Counted from the stretch's first letter, positions 51,299 to 61,076 are shown. The stretch: 64,000 bases of DNA from an uncultured Bacilli bacterium (GCA_910583745.1 CAJTZC010000001.1:134365-198364), one strand, 5' to 3'. Translations and numbers: made by a program. Notes: generated from the letters alone by a model not told the origin.

Positions 51299-51643
51299 TT
51301 AGATTGTGCTAAAAGCGCTAGCATTTATATAATAAGGCGAGAATGAACGGTACCAACTTCTTTTGTTTAAGTAATAATTTTCGTTTGTTGTACCATACTG
51401 TCCGCTTCCGGCGGCGACGATTTCATCAGCAGTGATGAGCCCAACAGGATACGTCAAAGCTCCATTTCCTCCACTTGTCTCTTTAACTGTGAATTTGTCG
51501 TTCTCCTGTGGACATGTGAACTGGGGTTGTGATTTTGTATTGGCACTCAAGTTTGTTCCATTATTTCCCATTAAGAATCTTTCTGTTGCTCCATAAGCAG
51601 TTACGTTTTTACCATATCCTAACCCTGTGTCACTAACTCTATC
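51299..51643 (-). pseudogene. Truncated paralogue of the 52864 surface protein
   Basis: The minus strand encodes a C-terminal piece closely matching the neighbouring 519-aa protein: QFTCPQENDKFTV, YPVGLITADEIVAAGSG, YGTTN...YYL...SWYxSFSPY. It then ends prematurely with INASAFSTI and lacks the last 50 residues. To the right it is cut at about 51643 by the transposase fragment. An open frame continues to 51946 but only as antisense of the transposase. Confidence 0.85.
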
Positions 51644-52694
51644 GCTCTTAATTGTAAAGGCGATAAGTTTGATTTTATTCAACCCGATTCCGTCGACCGA
51701 CGTATTCGTAGATTCTTCAATAATCCTAACTATAACCCTTATGAAATCTACGACTTCACTATCAATCATGTCATCTCTAAGTTCTCCTGCAAACACGGCG
51801 ACAACCTTGTTCATGTCATTTTTGACCACATGTTTAAGTCTGAACAGTTCGTCGTTTTTATGCTCTCTCTTCGTATTGGGAAGAAATCCATACCTCTTTG
51901 GTTCAGATGTTTTGAAGACGGATATCATTCTTCTATCGCTTTCCAAGAATCTGTTATCACTGAAGGGAATTCAATATGTCGTCGACCTCTTTGCTGATAA
52001 ACCTAATTATAAAATCGTCTTTCTCGCGGACAGGTGGTTTGGCTCGACTTCTCTTCTCGATTTTATCGACAAGACTGGGCACTTTTATATTGTAAGAGCC
52101 AAGGCCAATTACAATGTCTGGTACTTCGATGAAAAAGATGGTTATGTTCGGAAAACCAAAATTGACGATTTATTTCATTATACTCACAAAGCCACTTACT
52201 ATCATGATGTCCAACTCTCTAACTCTAAGTTTAAAACTAACATTGTCTTTTCTGCCACCAAGTCTGTCTCTATTTCCAACAAAACTTCGAATGGCTCTGT
52301 CGAAGAGCCTTGGATTTTCTTCACCAATTGTGATGTCAGAAGAGCTATCAAATGGTATAGTTATCGCTTCGGAGCTATCGAGTTTTTATTCAAAGACCAG
52401 AAATCCAATGGCTTCGACTTACAGAAGACAGGGACTCGTAATTTACAGGCTTTCTCTATGATGTACACCTGCATCAACATCTGTATTCTTTACTTAACTT
52501 GTATTTCTACTTACTATACAAGACATAAGAACAAGTTATACAGCGATGTCAAAATAAAGTATTTTACTATTGTGAAAGGGAAACGAGCTAGAAAGTATTC
52601 TATCTTTCAAGTGGGTTATATCTTGTTTAAGAGAGCTTTTGGCTCCAAGAAGAAGATATACTTACCATTTAATTTTATTCTCACGGACGTCTAG
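51643..52694 (+). pseudogene. IS4-like transposase, 5'-truncated and frameshifted
   Basis: In one frame the strand reads CKGDKFDFIQPDSVDRRIRR, then FFNNPNYNPYEIYDFTINHV, up to FQESVITEG. After a one-base gain in a GGG run at about 51965-51972 the next frame continues YVVDLFADKPNYKIVFLADRW, then WYSYRFGAIEFLFKDQKSNG (YREK-type region) to the stop at 52694. This is an IS4/IS1634-like DDE transposase. The first residues are missing because the copy abuts the surface-gene remnant. Confidence 0.8.
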
Positions 52695-52749
52695 CTTGTA
52701 TAGACAACTTAATTTTTTTAAATTGCCCTCTTTGGGTTTTTTGTCATGC

Positions 52750-52832
52750 AAAAAATAGGCAGTTTGTGCCTATTTTTAAGTGTTTCTTTTAGTTTTTCAT
52801 GAACTGGAGACACTCTTTTTTGTGTTTTTCTC
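52750..52832. repeat. 83-bp structured repeat, copy 1
   Basis: Matches 63918-64000 at 81 of 83 positions. It starts with a hairpin AAAATAGGCA/TGCCTATTTT, followed by a second one (AGTGTTTC/GAGACACT, with inner AGTT/AACT) and a T-tract. Probably the end of an insertion sequence. It lies between the transposase fragment and the surface gene. Confidence 0.85.
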
Positions 52833-52863
52833 CCTATTTTACTGCTCTCAATGAAAACTGTCC

Positions 52864-54423
52864 TCAGCTAAGTCGAAACGGATCTGTCGCTGTGCCTGTT
52901 CCTCTTAATTGACTCAAGTATTCAGCTTTCAGATTGATTACTGGAGCGACCGCACCGCTGTTATTGACAATGTAGTTGCCCAAATCGCCGCCACTATAGA
53001 CAACGAACACAAAAGCATCGCCGTTAGAACTCACGCTATAAGGCGAGAACGACCAGTACCAACTTCCTTTTTTTAAGTAATAACTACTATTTGTTGTTCC
53101 ATACTTCCCGCTTCCCGCGGCTACGATTTCATCTGCTGTGATTAATCCTACTGGATACGTCGATTTTCCGTTTCCTCCACTTTCCGCTTCCACTGTGAAT
53201 TTGTCGTTTTCTTGTGGACATGTGAATTGCGGTGTCACTGAGCCTGAACTTACTCCTGTTCGTCCTCTCGCTCCATAATATGTTAAACTACTTCCATACC
53301 CCGTTCCTGTATTTCTACTTTCAAAACTTCTATCATTACAGAAGATAGAGTCTGCTACATAGCTTCCATATCCTGTGTCTACTATATTTGTTTTATACCA
53401 TTCATCTACTTTTGTCTTTATCGGTGAATCTGTTTCATTTCTTTGCGCTTGTTCTTTGCTCGTACTTGCACTTCCATTGGTTCCTCCAAACATCCACCCT
53501 ACATATTTTGCATCGTTGTATGTTCCATTCCATACTTGACCTGTCAGTGCAAATCCTCTCGTATAGCTGTTCGTTCCACTTGTCCCTGCTCCGTCATATT
53601 GCATTCTCACTGTTCCATCTCCGTTGAACCTTACGATTCTCCACCACATATCTTGCCCACTTGCGTTCTTTCCAAATTTTATGTAGTTATTTGGTGCCGT
53701 TCCTCTATAGTAGTAGCTCGTTCCATAATCATCTTCCATGCTGTACAGTCCGTTTGCCGTTTCATCTGTCGTCGCTGGATTTGCGAAGTTTGTCGGATTT
53801 GTTTCGCTTATCTTTAGGTTTAAGTCTGCCAGTTTATCTTCTGTCGTCTGTTTCTTTGTGCTTTCATTCAATGTAAATTTTGTTATAAATGTTGCATTTA
53901 CATCTGCCGTTTGGTCTATATTCTCTAAATCTTCGAATGTGATTCTGACTCTATAGGTATACGTGTGTCCTGCTGGAATATACAAATGGTCTGCCATAAG
54001 CTGGGTTGATGCACTCTCACTTCTGGGTACATTTGCACTTACTGTCTCTACTTGCTTCCATTCTGCATTCGCTTCATCACTTTTCTCTTCTACAGTATAA
54101 GTCAACGATACTGCCAAGTATGTATTAATTAGGTTATCCCAGCTTATCTTTGCATACGCATCTCTCGTACCCGTATTCTCGATGACCAATTCTTTCTCGA
54201 TACTGTCTCCTAAGCTCCATGTGCCCTCTATGTTTTCTACTGTCTCATCGATATCTCTAAACGTCAAGGCTAAATCTCCACTTCTTATCGTAATCTTCTC
54301 TTGCTCGTTTGTTCCCACTTGAGATACAAAGTAAGCATAAGTCAGCGATGTCGTCAAGGCGACTATCGATACGCATAATACAATCAATGAGATTATATTT
54401 TTTTTGCTATTTTTTTCTTCCAT
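52864..54423 (-). CDS. TasA-like N-terminus fused to a repeat surface domain
   Basis: A 519-aa exported protein. The signal segment (SLIVLCVSIVALTTSLTYAYF) and the mature start VSQVGTNEQEKITIRSGDLALTF resemble SipW-processed TasA/camelysin proteins. A beta-sandwich (about 30-185, GDSIEKELVIENTGTRDAYAKIS) is followed by a C-terminal domain with YYYRGTAPNNYIKFG, MWWRIVRFNGDGTVRMQYDG and TYPVGLITADEIVAAGSG, the FISUMP-like surface domain common in gut Bacillota. The start at 54423 has AAAGGGA upstream, while 54462 has none. There is no signal peptidase gene beside it. The SipW genes at 20-28 kb are candidates. Confidence 0.85.
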   Translation of the reverse strand: MEEKNSKKNIISLIVLCVSIVALTTSLTYAYFVSQVGTNEQEKITIRSGDLALTFRDIDETVENIEGTWSLGDSIEKELVIENTGTRDAYAKISWDNLINTYLAVSLTYTVEEKSDEANAEWKQVETVSANVPRSESASTQLMADHLYIPAGHTYTYRVRITFEDLENIDQTADVNATFITKFTLNESTKKQTTEDKLADLNLKISETNPTNFANPATTDETANGLYSMEDDYGTSYYYRGTAPNNYIKFGKNASGQDMWWRIVRFNGDGTVRMQYDGAGTSGTNSYTRGFALTGQVWNGTYNDAKYVGWMFGGTNGSASTSKEQAQRNETDSPIKTKVDEWYKTNIVDTGYGSYVADSIFCNDRSFESRNTGTGYGSSLTYYGARGRTGVSSGSVTPQFTCPQENDKFTVEAESGGNGKSTYPVGLITADEIVAAGSGKYGTTNSSYYLKKGSWYWSFSPYSVSSNGDAFVFVVYSGGDLGNYIVNNSGAVAPVINLKAEYLSQLRGTGTATDPFRLS

Positions 54424-54568
54424 ACTTTTGTTCCCTTTCTTTCTACTCAGTCTACCATACATGTTTTGAAAATTGTGTCGATTTGTAATACTGTAATTTG
54501 AAACATCGTACTTATTTTATGAGTATTATCTATGTTATAAGTATACAATTAAAATGGTTTAAAAGCAA

Positions 54569-54591
54569 TAAAAAAAGAGCAACGTGTGCTC
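54569..54591 (-). terminator. Terminator of the acidic membrane protein gene
   Basis: GAGCA / TGCTC stem with seven T on the minus strand, just after the stop at 54599. Confidence 0.75.
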
Positions 54592-54598
54592 AATTTTA

Positions 54599-55984
54599 CT
54601 ATTGGATATCGAAAGATTCACCTTGCAAGGTTTTGAATGCTTCGTTTGTATTTTCACTAGGATTCAACTTAGGTAAATCGATATCTTCTAAATCATTCTC
54701 CGTATCCGATTTTTTATCTGGCATTAAGGCATTTAAATCTGATTTGTCAATTAGATTTGGCATAGATTCCATGACTGGAATATGTCTCATGATGGCCGTT
54801 TTGCTGAAGTCAGCGATTTTAATTTCTGGTAATTCGATATTTTGTGTATTCATATAAATCGAATTGTACGGTTCCATTTCCATCGCAGAACTGTCAGTTG
54901 ATTCTTCCTCTGTCGTATTGTCTTCAATTGGAGGAAGTACAATCTCTGTTTCTTCTGGCTTTTTGGTTTCTTCCAATTTCTTGTTTTCCTCTATAACTGG
55001 GAAAGTTACAGTTCTATCGAAAATTCCTTCTTCAGTTGGGTCCGCAATCTTCAGTTCTGTCGTCATTTCTTGTACTGGTTCTTGAGGTTTCTCTGTTTGC
55101 GCTATTGGAGTCTCTACTGTGTTTTCAAATAAAAGTGGTTCTGGTTCTTGAGGTGGCAATGACTCTTCAGGTTTGGAAATATCAAAGATGTTTGGTTCCG
55201 AATTCTCTAAATTGAAATTGATGTTGAAAGGTTCAAAATTGCTTAGAGTACTGTCATTGACGATATCTTTTGATTCGTTTTGTGTGTCCACTACTTTTTC
55301 TTCAGGCTGAGTGAAATCTAAGAGTGAATCTGCCCCTTGGAAATCTGTGTCTTCGATAGGGGTCACTTTGGATTCGATGATGGAACTTTCATTTTCAGTC
55401 GGATTGAATGTTGGGAAAGTAGGAAGCTCTTCTTTAGGGCTTTCTGTATTTTCCTTCGTCTCTTCTGTTACAACTGGTTCAACTGTCGATTCTATAATTG
55501 GTGTAAGAGGTTCTGTTTTAAATTCGTCCGATGCAGGGAAGCCGCTTAAAGTATTGACTGGCTCTTCTTCTTTTGTAGAACTGTCCATGCCGAATGTGAA
55601 TACTTCTGGTATTTTCTCTTCAGCTGGCGTCTCCACTTTTGGAGGTTCCACTTCTAATTTCATCGGTTCTGTAGGCGTCTCTACTGGAATCTCTACGGCT
55701 GGTGTTTCAGGCACTGGCACTTCAGAAGTCTCCGTTGCAACTTTGACCACTGGTTCTTCTTTCGGTTTCATCTCTGTCGCATTAAATTGTTGCGTACTAT
55801 CTAAAGCATCTAAGTTGACTTCTGTCTTCAAAAGTTCTGAAGTATCATTTAACTTAGAATTTTTCTCATCTCTTCTTTTCCCTATTACTAAAACAACGAT
55901 GAACGTAATAATGAGAACTACGATTGCTATACATAGTCCTAACATAATCGGGTCATCGGCTAAAAATTTTATGAATGCACCCAT
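54599..55984 (-). CDS. Membrane-anchored acidic repeat protein
   Basis: A 461-aa protein with one N-terminal helix (IMLGLCIAIVVLIITFIVVLVIG) followed by KRRDEKN, which suggests the rest is cytosolic. The rest is very rich in Glu, Pro, Thr and Val and looks disordered, with short motifs recurring (FDISKPEESL, FPTFNPTEN). The C-terminus is GESFDIQ. It has no enzyme motif and resembles scaffold or EzrA/ZipA-like adaptors only in layout. It is separated from divIB-murG by ywaF and queH. Confidence 0.75.
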   Translation of the reverse strand: MGAFIKFLADDPIMLGLCIAIVVLIITFIVVLVIGKRRDEKNSKLNDTSELLKTEVNLDALDSTQQFNATEMKPKEEPVVKVATETSEVPVPETPAVEIPVETPTEPMKLEVEPPKVETPAEEKIPEVFTFGMDSSTKEEEPVNTLSGFPASDEFKTEPLTPIIESTVEPVVTEETKENTESPKEELPTFPTFNPTENESSIIESKVTPIEDTDFQGADSLLDFTQPEEKVVDTQNESKDIVNDSTLSNFEPFNINFNLENSEPNIFDISKPEESLPPQEPEPLLFENTVETPIAQTEKPQEPVQEMTTELKIADPTEEGIFDRTVTFPVIEENKKLEETKKPEETEIVLPPIEDNTTEEESTDSSAMEMEPYNSIYMNTQNIELPEIKIADFSKTAIMRHIPVMESMPNLIDKSDLNALMPDKKSDTENDLEDIDLPKLNPSENTNEAFKTLQGESFDIQ

Positions 55985-56046
55985 GATTCAACCACCTTTT
56001 TCTCTATTGTTAATAAAAGTTTAGCACAAGTGCCTATTTATTGCAA

Positions 56047-56078
56047 GAAAAATATCCCAAAAAATCACGGTTTTGGGA
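56047..56078 (-). terminator. Terminator after the YwaF-type gene
   Basis: TCCCAAAA / TTTTGGGA stem with a T-rich tail on the minus strand. It overlaps the end of the gene. Confidence 0.7.
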
Positions 56079-56808
56079 CTTTATTTTTATAAATTTGAAC
56101 AATTGTGTATACCACATAAAACGGTAAAACTGCTTGAACTGTAATCATCACTATAGGAAAGAACAGTCCTGTACAATTGTAGATGGGTTCGATGAAAGTG
56201 CCGGGAAAGTTTTGGGATATAAACATCAAGTTTCCACCAGTATAGTGGTTAAAGACGTAGGCGACTGCACTGATTGTCAGGATTAAACTCGCATAATACT
56301 TTATGTCCTCTTTTTTTAACTCGATGTATTTTGTTGCATGGATTAAAAGCCCTAGATATAACATCAATCCGTGGAGAACGAAACTGTGAAGGCTTATAAA
56401 ATGAAAGAGGGGGTAATTTGGCAGCGAAGTTAAAGGATACAGTAAAAAGATGAGGCCCGCGACAATGGCTCCTGTCGAGAGGAAGACGTCTCCGATTCGT
56501 CTCATTTTTCCTTTTGCAAAGCCCGAGAGCAATCCGGCATATAAAATCAAACTGCAAAAATAAAGCGGAATGTATTTGTTCACTTCATACCAGCCATAAC
56601 TTTGGACAGTGAGAACAATCTTTACTATCTCCAAAAACCAGAGAAAGACGATAACTCTTTTTATCGTCGTTCTGACTTCTTTTGCATTCTTGCCTGCAGA
56701 AAATTTTACAGCAAAAAACACACAGGTCAATGTGAGGCCGAGTAATAAAAAGTGTTCCCAAGAGTAAATGCCACAGGGAACAAGCTTGTCTGTCATTTCA
56801 AAAAACAT
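56065..56808 (-). CDS. YwaF / TIGR02206-family membrane protein
   Basis: A 247-aa protein with six or seven helices. Family features are SWEHFLLLGL at the N-terminus, IPLYFCSLILY, FHFISLHSFVLHGLMLYLGL and NHYTGGNLMFIS. The role of the family is unknown. It is followed by a terminator and preceded closely by queH, 3 bp away, so it belongs to the divIB-queH transcript. Confidence 0.85.
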   Translation of the reverse strand: MFFEMTDKLVPCGIYSWEHFLLLGLTLTCVFFAVKFSAGKNAKEVRTTIKRVIVFLWFLEIVKIVLTVQSYGWYEVNKYIPLYFCSLILYAGLLSGFAKGKMRRIGDVFLSTGAIVAGLIFLLYPLTSLPNYPLFHFISLHSFVLHGLMLYLGLLIHATKYIELKKEDIKYYASLILTISAVAYVFNHYTGGNLMFISQNFPGTFIEPIYNCTGLFFPIVMITVQAVLPFYVVYTIVQIYKNKVPKP

Positions 56809-56810
56809 GA

Positions 56811-57437
56811 CTACTCCTCTTCGACGAGATTTTGACGGCGTCGCTCATTTTCTCTTTGGGAATAAATGCAACCACAGTAATCTTGCCTATACAAATTATG
56901 CTCCCTAGAAAGCTCGATGCTCCTCTTATAGCCATTTTTCTTTTTAAAGTCAGCCACTAAAAACTTGACTTTCTCTGTCTCTAAATCTAAGCCGATTTCG
57001 TTTATCCACTTGCTCAGCTTATATGGGCTTACCGAAAGAGTCGTACCGAAGTATTCGTATCCTAAGGTAGAAGCTTTTTCAAATGTATAGCGAAGTCTCT
57101 CTTTGTAACAGATATAACAACGAGGTCCTCTTTCTTCGTCGAATTCGTGCGCTTCTGTGAGAGCTTTGAAGATGTCGTTGTTGTAGTCGGCATCGATCAT
57201 ATCGAGTCTGTTTGGACTTTCGAGTTTCGAGATAAATCTTTGTTCTTCCTCTTTACGCTTTACATACTCTTCATACGGTTCTATGTTCGGATTGTAGTAG
57301 AGAATGGTGATGTCGAAATGTTCTTTGAGCCTCTCCAGCACTGCACTCGAACAGGGAGCACAGCAGGAATGCAACAATAAACTCGGCACATGGTCCAACT
57401 CCTCTATCCTTTTTTCCATTTCTTTATTGTAATCCAT
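56811..57437 (-). CDS. queH: Epoxyqueuosine reductase QueH
   Basis: A 208-aa iron-sulfur protein that performs the last step of queuosine synthesis on tRNA. Conserved features are LLHSCCAPCSSAVLERL (Cys pair and CxxC), YNPNIEPYEEY, RCYICYKERL and the terminal DYCGC. The start at 57437 has GAGGCGGAAG upstream and overlaps divIB by 14 bp. A longer open frame from 57521 is antisense-like coding of the divIB end and is not used. Confidence 0.93.
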   Translation of the reverse strand: MDYNKEMEKRIEELDHVPSLLLHSCCAPCSSAVLERLKEHFDITILYYNPNIEPYEEYVKRKEEEQRFISKLESPNRLDMIDADYNNDIFKALTEAHEFDEERGPRCYICYKERLRYTFEKASTLGYEYFGTTLSVSPYKLSKWINEIGLDLETEKVKFLVADFKKKNGYKRSIELSREHNLYRQDYCGCIYSQRENERRRQNLVEEE

Positions 57438-58167
57438 CTTCCGCCTCGTATTCTGTGAAGAGATAGTTATCGAAGTCACAGTCGAAGTTGAACGTTCCTT
57501 TTTTGTTGCCGATGCTCGCATATATCGTATCGTAGTAGTTTAACGCATTCAGCTTGCGATTGTTGATGACGACTGTGTTTCCGTCGTTCATCATCATGAT
57601 AAATCTCTCTTTATCGATATAGACACCGTCTTTTGAAGCACTCGGTGCATATTCGATTTCACTTATGGAGCGTATTATATCACTTTTGACCTCACTTAGT
57701 CCAGCAATAAATTCCTTTAATACTTCCTCATCCGTGTGGTTTATGAGTGTAGGAATGCCATAGCTGTTTCCCCCACTCGACATCTTGGCCCCGTCGCTTA
57801 AAACGATGCTGGCCTCAGGTGAGTAGTAGAACAGCGGAACGTTTTCCTCTAATTCAATTTCCATTCTAAAGTCGAAGGTCCTTCTGACTTTGCACGTCTT
57901 GACGAGGGGATTTGCCTCTATCTTTTCACAAAGGGAGCTCGAAGTGAAACCGAAAAATGTGAGTTCCTCCGTGAGACCCGCCTCTTTTAATATCTGTGAA
58001 TTCTTTAAATATTCCGTACCTTTGATTGTTATACTCTTCACTTCCACTTTGAATAGAGCGATTACTCCAAAATAAAGGACGACAAAAACGGCAAGCAAAA
58101 ACAAGACTCCTTTTATTTTGAGCCTTCTTTTCACCATCTTCTTTGTTTTTGTCGTCTTTTCGCTCAC
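57424..58167 (-). CDS. divIB: Cell-division protein DivIB/FtsQ
   Basis: A 247-aa bitopic membrane protein. A basic cytosolic N-terminus (KTTKTKKMVKRRLKIK) precedes one helix (about 20-40), then the POTRA domain (VKSITIKGTEYLKNSQILKEA, about 45-115) and the beta domain. It takes part in septum assembly with FtsL and DivIC. It starts with GTG, overlapping the murG stop as GTGA. Confidence 0.9.
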   Translation of the reverse strand: MSEKTTKTKKMVKRRLKIKGVLFLLAVFVVLYFGVIALFKVEVKSITIKGTEYLKNSQILKEAGLTEELTFFGFTSSSLCEKIEANPLVKTCKVRRTFDFRMEIELEENVPLFYYSPEASIVLSDGAKMSSGGNSYGIPTLINHTDEEVLKEFIAGLSEVKSDIIRSISEIEYAPSASKDGVYIDKERFIMMMNDGNTVVINNRKLNALNYYDTIYASIGNKKGTFNFDCDFDNYLFTEYEAEDGLQ

Positions 58168-59240
58168 TTATTTATCAATTCCTTCAATGTTTCATATATC
58201 GTAGTACTGCTGTCATTTTTTTGCATTTTTGTGAGATTCAATCTCATATTTACTTGCTTTTCTAAGTTTTCTAACAACTCTTTTATTTGATGTTTTAAAA
58301 TATTCGTCGTCAGTGCTGACTCCTCTATCATGACTCCTGCCTTATTGTTCGCGACGGATAATGCGTTGAAAAATTGGTGATTGTTCGCGACATAAGGACT
58401 CGGAATGAGTATCGCTAGTTTTTTCAGTGCGATGATTTCGCTTATCGAACTGGCGCCTGCCCTACTTATGATGACATCGGCGTCTTTCATCAGTCCTGCC
58501 AAGTTTTCCACATAAGGAACGACGAAGACATTTTTGCTGAATTTATTTTTAGAGAAATCGCCGAACGATTTTTTTCCAGTTATATAGAGTACTTCGTAGT
58601 TCTCGTCGTCGATGGAATTTAAAAACTCCAACATTTTATCGTTTACAGAAGTGCTTCCTAGGCTACCCTGTACCATCAAGACGAACTTTTTCTTCAATGA
58701 AAGTCCGTATTTGGTACGCGAAGTCTTCGGGATAGCCAGTGCTCTTTCACTGCACGGATTTCCCGTGAAAATCGTCTTGTTCTCGTCAAAATAATGGAGA
58801 CTGTCTTGAAAACTTACTCCTATCTTATCGGCAAGTTTTGCTAGCATCTTATTCGATTTTCCCGGAATCGAGTTCTGTTCGTGAATAAACGTCTTGATGC
58901 CTTTCGCTTTGGCTGCTTTTATCACCGGATACGTGACATATCCTCCTGCGCCGACGACGACGTCTGGTTCAAATTCGTCGATAATCTTTTTTATCTTGTT
59001 GGTGTTCTGTATAATCAAAGCGAGAACTTTTAAATCTTTCAACACATTTTTTGAAAGACCGTACATCTCGATTCCGACGTATCGAATGCCTAAAGCTGGG
59101 ACGATGTCCTTCTCCATTCTATTCGTCGTACCTATGTATATAAATTCACTTTTCGGTTCTAATTCTTTTATTTTATCTATAATCGCCAGGGCTGGATAGA
59201 TGTGTCCACCCGTACCTCCAGCAGTTACTATCACCTTCAT
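58164..59240 (-). CDS. murG: UDP-GlcNAc:lipid I transferase MurG
   Basis: A 358-aa membrane-associated GT28 enzyme that makes lipid II. Motifs are TAGGTGGHIYPALAI (lipid/membrane side), GAGGYVTYPVI, HEQNSIPGKSNK and GASSISEIIALKK (UDP-GlcNAc binding). GGGGGAGG precedes the ATG. It is followed by divIB in the usual dcw-type order. Confidence 0.95.
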   Translation of the reverse strand: MKVIVTAGGTGGHIYPALAIIDKIKELEPKSEFIYIGTTNRMEKDIVPALGIRYVGIEMYGLSKNVLKDLKVLALIIQNTNKIKKIIDEFEPDVVVGAGGYVTYPVIKAAKAKGIKTFIHEQNSIPGKSNKMLAKLADKIGVSFQDSLHYFDENKTIFTGNPCSERALAIPKTSRTKYGLSLKKKFVLMVQGSLGSTSVNDKMLEFLNSIDDENYEVLYITGKKSFGDFSKNKFSKNVFVVPYVENLAGLMKDADVIISRAGASSISEIIALKKLAILIPSPYVANNHQFFNALSVANNKAGVMIEESALTTNILKHQIKELLENLEKQVNMRLNLTKMQKNDSSTTIYETLKELINK

Positions 59241-59299
59241 AAAGTAACCCTCCCCCTTAATTATATAACAAAAATGAAATTTTTTTAACTAGATTACGT

Positions 59300-60529
59300 T
59301 TACTTTACAATCGTAAATGCTTTCATCGCTTCCAAAGAGCGGTCTGTGTTGTCTCTTTGGTAAAGATAGCACAGAATGTCGCCTTCGTTGATAGAGTCTC
59401 CGATGTGTTTGTTGATGACGACTCCTACACCGTAGTCTATCGTGTCGCCCTTTTTCTTTCGCCCTCCACCCAATTCGAGAGCGAGTTTACCTATCTCTTC
59501 CGCAGAGATGTCTTTGAGACGCCCATTAGCAGTGGATTTTATCGGAACGATATGTTCTGCGAGTTCCAACTTTTCGACGTCTCCCCCTTGCATCTTGGTA
59601 AATTCGATAAATTTGTCATAGGCTTTTCCGTCGTCTAAAACTCGCTTTACTGCTTCGGTTGCGACATCGATGTTCACATGTTTAGCACGACTGTAAAGAT
59701 TGCTCGAGAGCTCGATGCACAAATCTCTAAGATTGCCGTTCTTTCCCTTTAAAATGTCCATCGCTTCGATGACCTCTAGGGCATTGCCGACGTTGTCTCC
59801 GAGAGGCCGGTTCATATTCGTAAGGACAGGAATCACCACGCGATTGTACGCTTTACCTATCTCTATCATCGTGTTGGCAAGTTCTATCGCGTCTTTCTTA
59901 TTTTTGATGAGTGCCCCACTTCCGACTTTCAAATCGATGAGGATGAAGTCTGCTCCGACGGCAAGTTTTTTGCTCATAATCGAACTCGCGATTAACGGTA
60001 TCGATGAGACCGTGCCCGTCACACTTCTCAAATCGTAAATTTTCTTGTCGAGAGGCGTAAATTCGGGAGTCTGTTCACATTCTGTGAAGCCCACTTTGTT
60101 CAAATCGAAGATGAATTCGTCCGTCGTGAGAGCCACCCTGAAACCAGGGATGCTCTCCAGTTTGTCTATGGTGCCTCCCGTATAGCCGAGACCTCTTCCA
60201 GAAAGTTTGCCCATCTTCAAACCTAGACACGCCATGATAGGTCCTATGATGAGAGAGGTCTTGTCGCCGACTCCTCCTGTCGAATGCTTATCTACCATCA
60301 CACCGTCGACCTTTTTGGTATCCAATTTTTTTCCACTATAAAGCATGATATCTGTCAAATCGACGGTCTCTCTAAAGGTCATGCCGTTTAGGACGATGGC
60401 CATCAGAAGGCTCGACATCTGGTAATCCTCTACGGTTCCATTCATATAGCCTAAGAATGCTTCTGTTATTTCACTCTTGTCGAGCTCCCATCCGTTTTTC
60501 TTCTTTTCGATAATTTCTAAAATACTCAT
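59300..60529 (-). CDS. pdp: Pyrimidine-nucleoside phosphorylase
   Basis: A 409-aa nucleoside phosphorylase that cleaves thymidine and uridine with phosphate. Signatures are KHSTGGVGDKTSLI (phosphate binding) and SGRGLGYTGGTIDKLESIPG. It is about 25 residues shorter at the C-terminus than usual Pdp. It is transcribed with the DUF308-like gene 7 bp upstream. Confidence 0.94.
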   Translation of the reverse strand: MSILEIIEKKKNGWELDKSEITEAFLGYMNGTVEDYQMSSLLMAIVLNGMTFRETVDLTDIMLYSGKKLDTKKVDGVMVDKHSTGGVGDKTSLIIGPIMACLGLKMGKLSGRGLGYTGGTIDKLESIPGFRVALTTDEFIFDLNKVGFTECEQTPEFTPLDKKIYDLRSVTGTVSSIPLIASSIMSKKLAVGADFILIDLKVGSGALIKNKKDAIELANTMIEIGKAYNRVVIPVLTNMNRPLGDNVGNALEVIEAMDILKGKNGNLRDLCIELSSNLYSRAKHVNIDVATEAVKRVLDDGKAYDKFIEFTKMQGGDVEKLELAEHIVPIKSTANGRLKDISAEEIGKLALELGGGRKKKGDTIDYGVGVVINKHIGDSINEGDILCYLYQRDNTDRSLEAMKAFTIVK

Positions 60530-60536
60530 AATCTTT

Positions 60537-61076
60537 TTACTCCTTTAAAAATTTTGTATCCATACTCAGGTAGTCTAAACCGTCCGAGATGAGTTCTAAC
60601 ACCCCATAGCTCATGTACATGAGGGTCAACATGTAGCCGATGGTCGACATTCTATAATAAATGTTGACTGAAACCATGAGGACGATGAGTATCAGAATGC
60701 TCATGGAAGTCAGCTTTATGATGAAGAGGTTGGTCTTTTTCTTATAAATCGTCTCAAAGCTCATGATTTTTATGATGCTTATCATCAAAACCCATACGAC
60801 CAAAGTGACTGAGAGCACTCCATTCGAAGGGTAATCCCTCAAGAAGAAGCCACTGAACGCGGAGGTCGCACTGGCGACGAAAAGGTAGAAGCTCTCTTTC
60901 GACTTCTTTTCACTGAAGAAGTATTCGCACAGTTTTAAACCGGCATAGATGCTCATCATCGTATAGAAAACCATATTGGCACTTAAGGAAGCGACATTCG
61001 GAAACATGAAGATGATGAAACCGAGTAGTATTAATACGAAGTCTATGACTAGCTGTGCAAGATAGTATCTGTTCAT
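60537..61076 (-). CDS. Six-helix membrane protein, DUF308-like
   Basis: A 179-aa protein with six predicted helices, the HdeD/DUF308 arrangement of paired helices (FVLILLGFIIFMFPNVASLS, YAGLKLCEYFFSEKK, GYMLTLMYMSYGVLELI). Function unknown. The leader is nearly the same as that of the cassette gene at 49688. A TTGACA (61123-61128) precedes it with a short 15-bp spacer to TATATC. Confidence 0.7.
   Translation of the reverse strand: MNRYYLAQLVIDFVLILLGFIIFMFPNVASLSANMVFYTMMSIYAGLKLCEYFFSEKKSKESFYLFVASATSAFSGFFLRDYPSNGVLSVTLVVWVLMISIIKIMSFETIYKKKTNLFIIKLTSMSILILIVLMVSVNIYYRMSTIGYMLTLMYMSYGVLELISDGLDYLSMDTKFLKE

Noticed and set aside
51644..51946. Minus-strand extension of the truncated surface protein
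   Set aside because: It is the antisense of the transposase frame; similarity to the paralogue ends at about 51643.
51627..51970. Plus-strand N-terminal reading of the transposase open frame (Ser/Leu-rich)
   Set aside because: The true transposase sequence lies in the neighbouring frame until the shift near 51968.
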